Below, one piece after another: positions 59,235 to 64,000 of a stretch of DNA of 64,000 nucleotides; the first letter of the stretch is position 1; every line of letters begins with the position of its first letter. The translations under genes were made by a program, and so were the position numbers. This DNA comes from Gerris lacustris (taxonomy: Eukaryota; Arthropoda; Insecta; Hemiptera; Gerridae): contig OX578282.1 in the NCBI GenBank assembly GCA_951217055.1, positions 45,404,829-45,468,828 of the forward strand. The letters are read 5' to 3'. Below the pieces are notes generated by a model. The model saw nothing but the letters and a program-made list of their open reading frames with translations, ran no database searches and was not told the DNA's origin.

Positions 59235-60365
59235 AGGGTTTCGTTGGTAAAACCAAAAAAAGAAACCCTTATAGTTTTGTTCATGTGTCTGTCTGTGTGT
59301 CTGTCCCTCGGTACGGTTCCAATAACTTTTCAATAAAAAGAGATAGATACGTCAAACTTTCCAATATTAAAGATCGTTTTGACGCGCACACAGGAAAAAT
59401 ATAGCGAACTCAAAATTATCAGCTTTTCAAATCCAAAATGGCTGATAACTCACGTCATGCGAAAAAATATTTTTTTTTAAATTTTGAGTGGGGTATCAAA
59501 TGAAAGGTATTGAAGAGTAGATTACAAAAATATATACTACTTAGGGAAAGTGTTCAATTTTCGGCGCCATTTTGTCAAAAAACATCGATATTTTGCGTGT
59601 CCCCCCCCCCCCTAAAATCGTATTTCCGCTGTTACTAAAAATATGCAAAATGTGCGGTCTGTGGACCATAAAAAAAATAAGATTAGCAATTTGATCTGAT
59701 TTACTGGGAATCCAAAATGGCGGATAATTCATGTCACAAAAACATAAATATTTTTTTTCAATTTTGTGTGGGGTATCAAATGAAAGGTATTGAAGAGTAG
59801 ATTACAAATATATATACCACTTAAGGAAAGTGTTTAATTTTGTCAAAAACATCAAAAATTAGCGTGTCCCCCCCCCCCCCCTAAAACTATATTTCCGCTC
59901 TTACTAAAAATATGAAATATGTGCGGTCTGATGGGCCAAAGAAAAAATGAGAATTGCAACTTGGTCGGATTAACTGTGAATCCAAGATGGCGGCTGATTG
60001 ATGTCACGGGGGAAAAAATATTTTTTTTAAATTTTGAGTGAGGTATCAAATGAAAGGTATTTAAGAGTAGATTACAATAATATATAACACTTGTAGAAAA
60101 TGATCTATTACGATATAATAAAAAGTATTTGAGGGTACATATTATACAGCCAATATTAGTAAATGTGCAATCTGCTGGGCCAAAGAAAAAATAAGAATAG
60201 CAATTTCATCTGATTAACTGGGAATCCAAAATGGCGGCTAATTCCTGTCAAAAATATATAACACTTGTGGAAAGCGTTTAATTTTCCCCGCCATTTTGTC
60301 AAAAAACATCCAAATCTCCCCCCCCCCCCCTTACTAATTTCATGTTTACAAACCAACGAAACCCT
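59235..60365 (+). mobile_element. 1.13-kb TIR element made of ~275-bp tandem units
   Basis: Perfect 14-bp TIRs, AGGGTTTCGTTGGT (59235-59248) and ACCAACGAAACCCT (60352-60365). The left TIR folds locally with GAAACCCT at 59262-59269. A GTCTGTCTGTGTGTCTGTCC run follows. The interior repeats GGTATCAAATGAAAGGTAT at 59492, 59772 and 60042, each unit also carrying CCAAAATGGCGG-type text and, in most, a poly-C tract (59600, 59869, 60317). The minus-strand open frames are products of these units. Non-coding. Confidence 0.85.
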
Positions 60366-60503
60366 TTTTACGTGAGACTTCACGCACTACCAATTTATTT
60401 TTCATTCCATAATACTTTGTATTGAGAGTCAATTAAAACCCGAGAGATAATCTTTTTGTGCTCTTAAAAAAACAAAAATGTGTTGAGTGGTGTTTTGTCT
60501 TTC

Positions 60504-60693
60504 CTGAAAGGTATTAATGAACCACACTCGCATATATTATATACCATTGGACCACTCCAATGCCAATCTGAAAGGTTCTAATTAATCACATTCGCAATTA
60601 TACCATTGCATTGGACGACTCTTATGTCACCCTGCAAGTTTCAAATAAACCACGTACGCAGATACCATTAGATGACTCTTACATCATCCTAAA
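60504..60693. repeat. 64-bp degenerate tandem repeat, three copies
   Basis: Units start CTGAAAGGTAT, CTGAAAGGTTC and CTGCAAGTTTC at 60504, 60568 and 60632. Each carries AAYCAC, CGCA, ATACCATT and a GGA(C/T)CACT-type block. Confidence 0.8.
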
Positions 60694-62393
60694 TACACCC
60701 ATTTTTGAAATAGGGCGTAGAGGACGAAATTTAAGTTAGAAAATTGACCAGCTTATTGCAAACATTTATTGAATATTAGTTTATTTTAATCTTTTTACAC
60801 TAAATCATAATAATTTTACAACCCTTTAACGACCCACACTAAAACTGCACAAAAGGGACAAATAAAAGATACCACATAGATCATAACAGTTTCACAAAAT
60901 CTCAGCAGAAATAACTAATGTCAACACTGGATTGTTGTTTTTCCCTCTCATATTATACGAGTTAGGGACTGTAGCTTTGACATGTTTGATACAATACACC
61001 CAGCCACTATTATTAAAAATATATACTTAACTTAGGAAACTATTATTCTTAAAAATGAGTTCTGTATTTTCAATTCTTTGTCGGTCATATTTTCTTATTG
61101 ATATACTAAGCATTATGTTTAGGGTAATGTTAAGATTTCTGACATATATGTGTCATAACTAGGGGTTTGTATTCGTAGAAGTTTAACATTACTGAACTCC
61201 ATTTTGTAATATAGTTACTGAAATAGTCAGACTTATTGATCCAATTTACTAAATTAACAAGAATGAAACGCTTTTTCACTTTTCGAAAATATCTACTTTC
61301 AAAGTCATTGTGTTCTAAATTTCTTAAATTATTTGATAAAATTTAGATCTGTATTAGGTACGCCGTGCTTTCTGAGATTGTCATGGGATTTCCAACTAGT
61401 TCTGTCTACCGGATAATTTCATAACCTAAGGGAGAGTCTGACATCTTATCAGCCACAGCCTGCAAGTGACAAGAGGGAGGGTAGGAGGCGTTAAATTTTA
61501 GAATAACCTTTACTCTATCCTTAAACATTAATTATATTCCCAAGATAACGCTCTAGGGCATTAGATATAGAAATGAACATTTCTCAGATAAGATGTCTTA
61601 ATATCTTTTATCAAATTTTATTTTCCAGCCCTTTATATATCTTATGAAAATTATAGATTACTTATAATATTTTTTTCATTACCTGTCAGTCAGTCTTTTT
61701 GATAATTTAATTTTTTGTACAGCTTCTATTGAATTACCACTTGTTAAGGTTTTATTCTTTGAATTAATGAATAAAAATATGATATGGTACATGTCGTGTA
61801 CTTGGATCATTATTCCTAGCAGCAGCATTTCTTCAAGAACAAAATATGGTTTGATGAATTATTTATTTTTGCTTCGTAACTTGGAAAAAACTTGTTCCAT
61901 ATTGTGTCAATGCTGTGTTGAGTATTTGTCTAAAGTTCTAATCAACTTATATACTTTCATTTTAACATTTTGCCAATTTCAGACTCTACGGTTTTTGCTA
62001 ATTTTTTATAGTTTGTTCAATCTCTTTAACCTAATCTCGACCCGAGAGGCGCTTTGCCTGTTATCTTTTGCGGCCTTGATCTTTGCCGACGATGGTTCGG
62101 AATGATTCCTATACTTTTGGAGGTGTACAATACAGAAACCCTCATTCGTTAAATATAAAGCCATTAGGCTTCCTATTATACCTAACCTTTGTTTCCTTTA
62201 GCAGGAACACTCCTTGCAATCCATCACCAGTTTATATTCTAAAAAAAATCAAATACTTTTGTTTTTACTACTAACAGGAATAAGCATTCAATCTAATGTT
62301 TGAAAATGTCTTTCCTAAAAATGTCCTACCAGTTTCAGGAACTCCTTTGAATGTACGATTTTAATAATTATATTAGCAGATGAAATTAATAGG
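60694..62393. other. about 1.7 kb without recognised genes
   Basis: The 112-codon frame at 61767-62105 is AT-rich and hydrophobic by composition, with no recognisable family. Confidence 0.4.
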
Positions 62394-62969
62394 CCAGGAG
62401 ATAGCGTGCAAAATGTGTCTGACTAACATCAAGCTAGAATTTTTTGTATAAGTAAATGTTTTGGTGCCTTTTAAGAATATGTGGTTGGCTAAGTTCGTCT
62501 GCGGGACATAGCTTGGCAATAGGTATTTGAAAAAAACAAACCGGTGGAGAGCGGCCATGTCCCGCCCTTTTTGGTGGACAATGTGATTTTCTGGATCCTG
62601 TGTACTAACTTAGTAAGTAGACAGACCAAAAATCAAGTTTGATGGTAGTCCGTTACTTAATAGGAGGCATCTTTGATTTGGAGTAATATTTGACTAACTA
62701 ACGTATTAATTGACGAACTATCATCAACTTGATTTTTTGTCTACTAACTAATTTCGTACTCAGGATCATGAAAATCACATTATCCACCTAAAAGGGGCAG
62801 GACATGGCCGCTCTCCACCGGTTTGTTTTTTTCAAATGCCTATTGCCAAGCTGTGTCCCGCAAACGAACTTAGCCAACCACATATTCTTAAAAGGCACCA
62901 AAACATTTACTTATACACAAAATTCTAGCTTGATGTTAGTCAGTCACTTTTTTGCTCGCTATCTTCTGG
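62394..62969. mobile_element. 576-bp foldback hairpin element
   Basis: The left arm 62394-62649 and right arm 62718-62969 are reverse complements at roughly 88-90% by eye, from CCAGGAGATAGCG at one end to CGCTATCTTCTGG at the other, around a 68-bp loop. The two nearly identical open frames (minus 62373-62558 and plus 62804-62995, both starting MAALHRFVFFK) are the same arm read in each orientation, not genes. Confidence 0.85.
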
Positions 62970-64000
62970 ACTATTACTTTATAATTAATATTTAAACATA
63001 TACTTAACATTCAACGTCAAAAGTATTGAAACACCTATTCATTTTTACAAAATGAATTGGTTTCATGTCTACAAATAATTTTATATTTGCTAAAACGGAA
63101 AAATACATAATATTAAGCTAATCCAGTAAATGTAGAGACTAAAGTATAATAAATAATATGTACTTATACTTACAATTTAAAGACAATCTGTTAACACAAT
63201 GTTTTATTGTATTAGAATAAAGGAAAGAAACTAAGCAAATAAAAAAGCTATTAATTTTATCGAAAAAATATTTAAGGGCGAGGCGTTGTCATGGTATTAG
63301 CAATTGGTTAAGGAAGCATGGAAGAGCACAAGTAGGTTGTGAGAGGTGGCGCAGTCAAGCGGAGATATTGGCAACTAGATGTTGAAAGGGCTCCAGTCAG
63401 ACCCACCCTTGGAGAAACTAATGAACCGAGCCCTTAGCCCTTCACATCAATGATGAATTACACAAACCACTTTACTACCATTAACAAACTATTGCCCACC
63501 ACGCTATAAATTATGTATCCTAATATATCCGTTATATATTTGTTATGGGCAGTTTAGAATTTAGAACACTGTTAAATTGTATTTCATTTAAAAATTGTAT
63601 AGTATACGAGATTAATTTATTATTTTGACACACAATAACACTAGCTAGTGCAATAAATTACTCATAATGTATTAATTTCTCTCTAAACTCATTAAAACCG
63701 CGTCTCTTTTAAAACTATTTGTTAGATACTAAATTGGCCTTATAAAGAGCAACAAGTAATAATTAATCACAACACAACTTTTATTGTATATATAATAATA
63801 ATAGGTTTATTGTGTCTTTGTCTGCTCGTGGAATTAATATTTAATTGGTTTTGAATAAAATTGGATATAACAAATATATAATACTGTCCCTAAAAGCGTT
63901 TGAAATGATCTGTCAATAACGCAACATGATCGTATTGAAGTAGTTTTATACTATTATTTATGGCAACCATACTCATCTTTATATGATATATAAATATTTT
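62970..64000. other. AT-rich end of window without recognised genes
   Basis: Bases 63300-63450 are less AT-rich and unrecognised. Nothing else was seen. Confidence 0.4.

Noticed and set aside
61767..62105. 112-codon hydrophobic frame
   Set aside because: AT-rich chance frame; Leu/Phe/Ile content follows base composition.
62373..62995. Two similar frames beginning MAALHRFVFFK on opposite strands
   Set aside because: They are the two arms of one foldback hairpin, not a duplicated gene.

Overview
The window looks like intergenic, repeat-dominated chromosomal DNA of an arthropod, most likely an insect. It is strongly AT-rich, has long (TA)n tracts, and holds animal-type non-LTR retrotransposon remnants (I/RNase H, Jockey and RTE-like) beside many short inverted-repeat DNA elements. 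The species cannot be fixed from the sequence. I found no convincing host protein-coding gene in 64 kb. The one well-supported cellular gene is a tRNA-Pro(UGG) at 334-405 on the minus strand. Nearly all long open frames come from retroelements, inverted-repeat arms, microsatellites or chance.

Layout: 1-9 kb holds the tRNA, a complete non-autonomous hAT-like element with an 8-bp target duplication (668-1349), a first copy of a dispersed hairpin-headed repeat (2646-3200), a decayed RTE-like fragment and a small TIR element (8828-9154). 10-13 kb holds a 5'-truncated I-clade retroelement with an open RNase H/zinc-knuckle frame, then a large inverted repeat with (TA)n at both outer sides. 13.9-20 kb holds two MITEs, a mariner transposase relic, a CA/TA microsatellite and an RTE-like reverse transcriptase with two in-frame stops. 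21-28.3 kb holds tandem duplications, a 5S-like/tRNA-like SINE and a 1.36-kb element carrying nine copies of a 15-bp motif. 28.9-32.7 kb holds a hairpin-headed repeat, a 2.5-kb foldback element with 5S-like sequence in both arms, and a ~155-bp minisatellite. 33.8-35.2 kb holds a second inverted pair with a Jockey 3' end. 38.7-45.1 kb holds more hairpin-headed repeats, an internally deleted mariner derivative and a MITE with TAA target duplications. 46.1-46.8 kb is an unexplained GC-richer patch. 49.9-53.7 kb is a nest of pogo-like ends, RTE fragments, a TA-flanked MITE and a TIR element enclosing a Jockey fragment. 54.8-63 kb holds 95-bp and 64-bp arrays, a 1.13-kb TIR element built of ~275-bp tandem units with poly-C tracts, and a 576-bp near-perfect foldback hairpin.

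The most interesting signal is a group of repeats sharing one architecture. A head hairpin keeps its pairing while its sequence changes completely between families. It is followed by a tetranucleotide run (usually GTCT) and a body motif like TGAAATTTGGYAT. In several members the same head sequence closes the element as a terminal inverted repeat. Transposase relics in the window show how autonomous partners decayed; in the retroelement and mariner relics, most premature stops sit where tryptophan or glutamine is expected.
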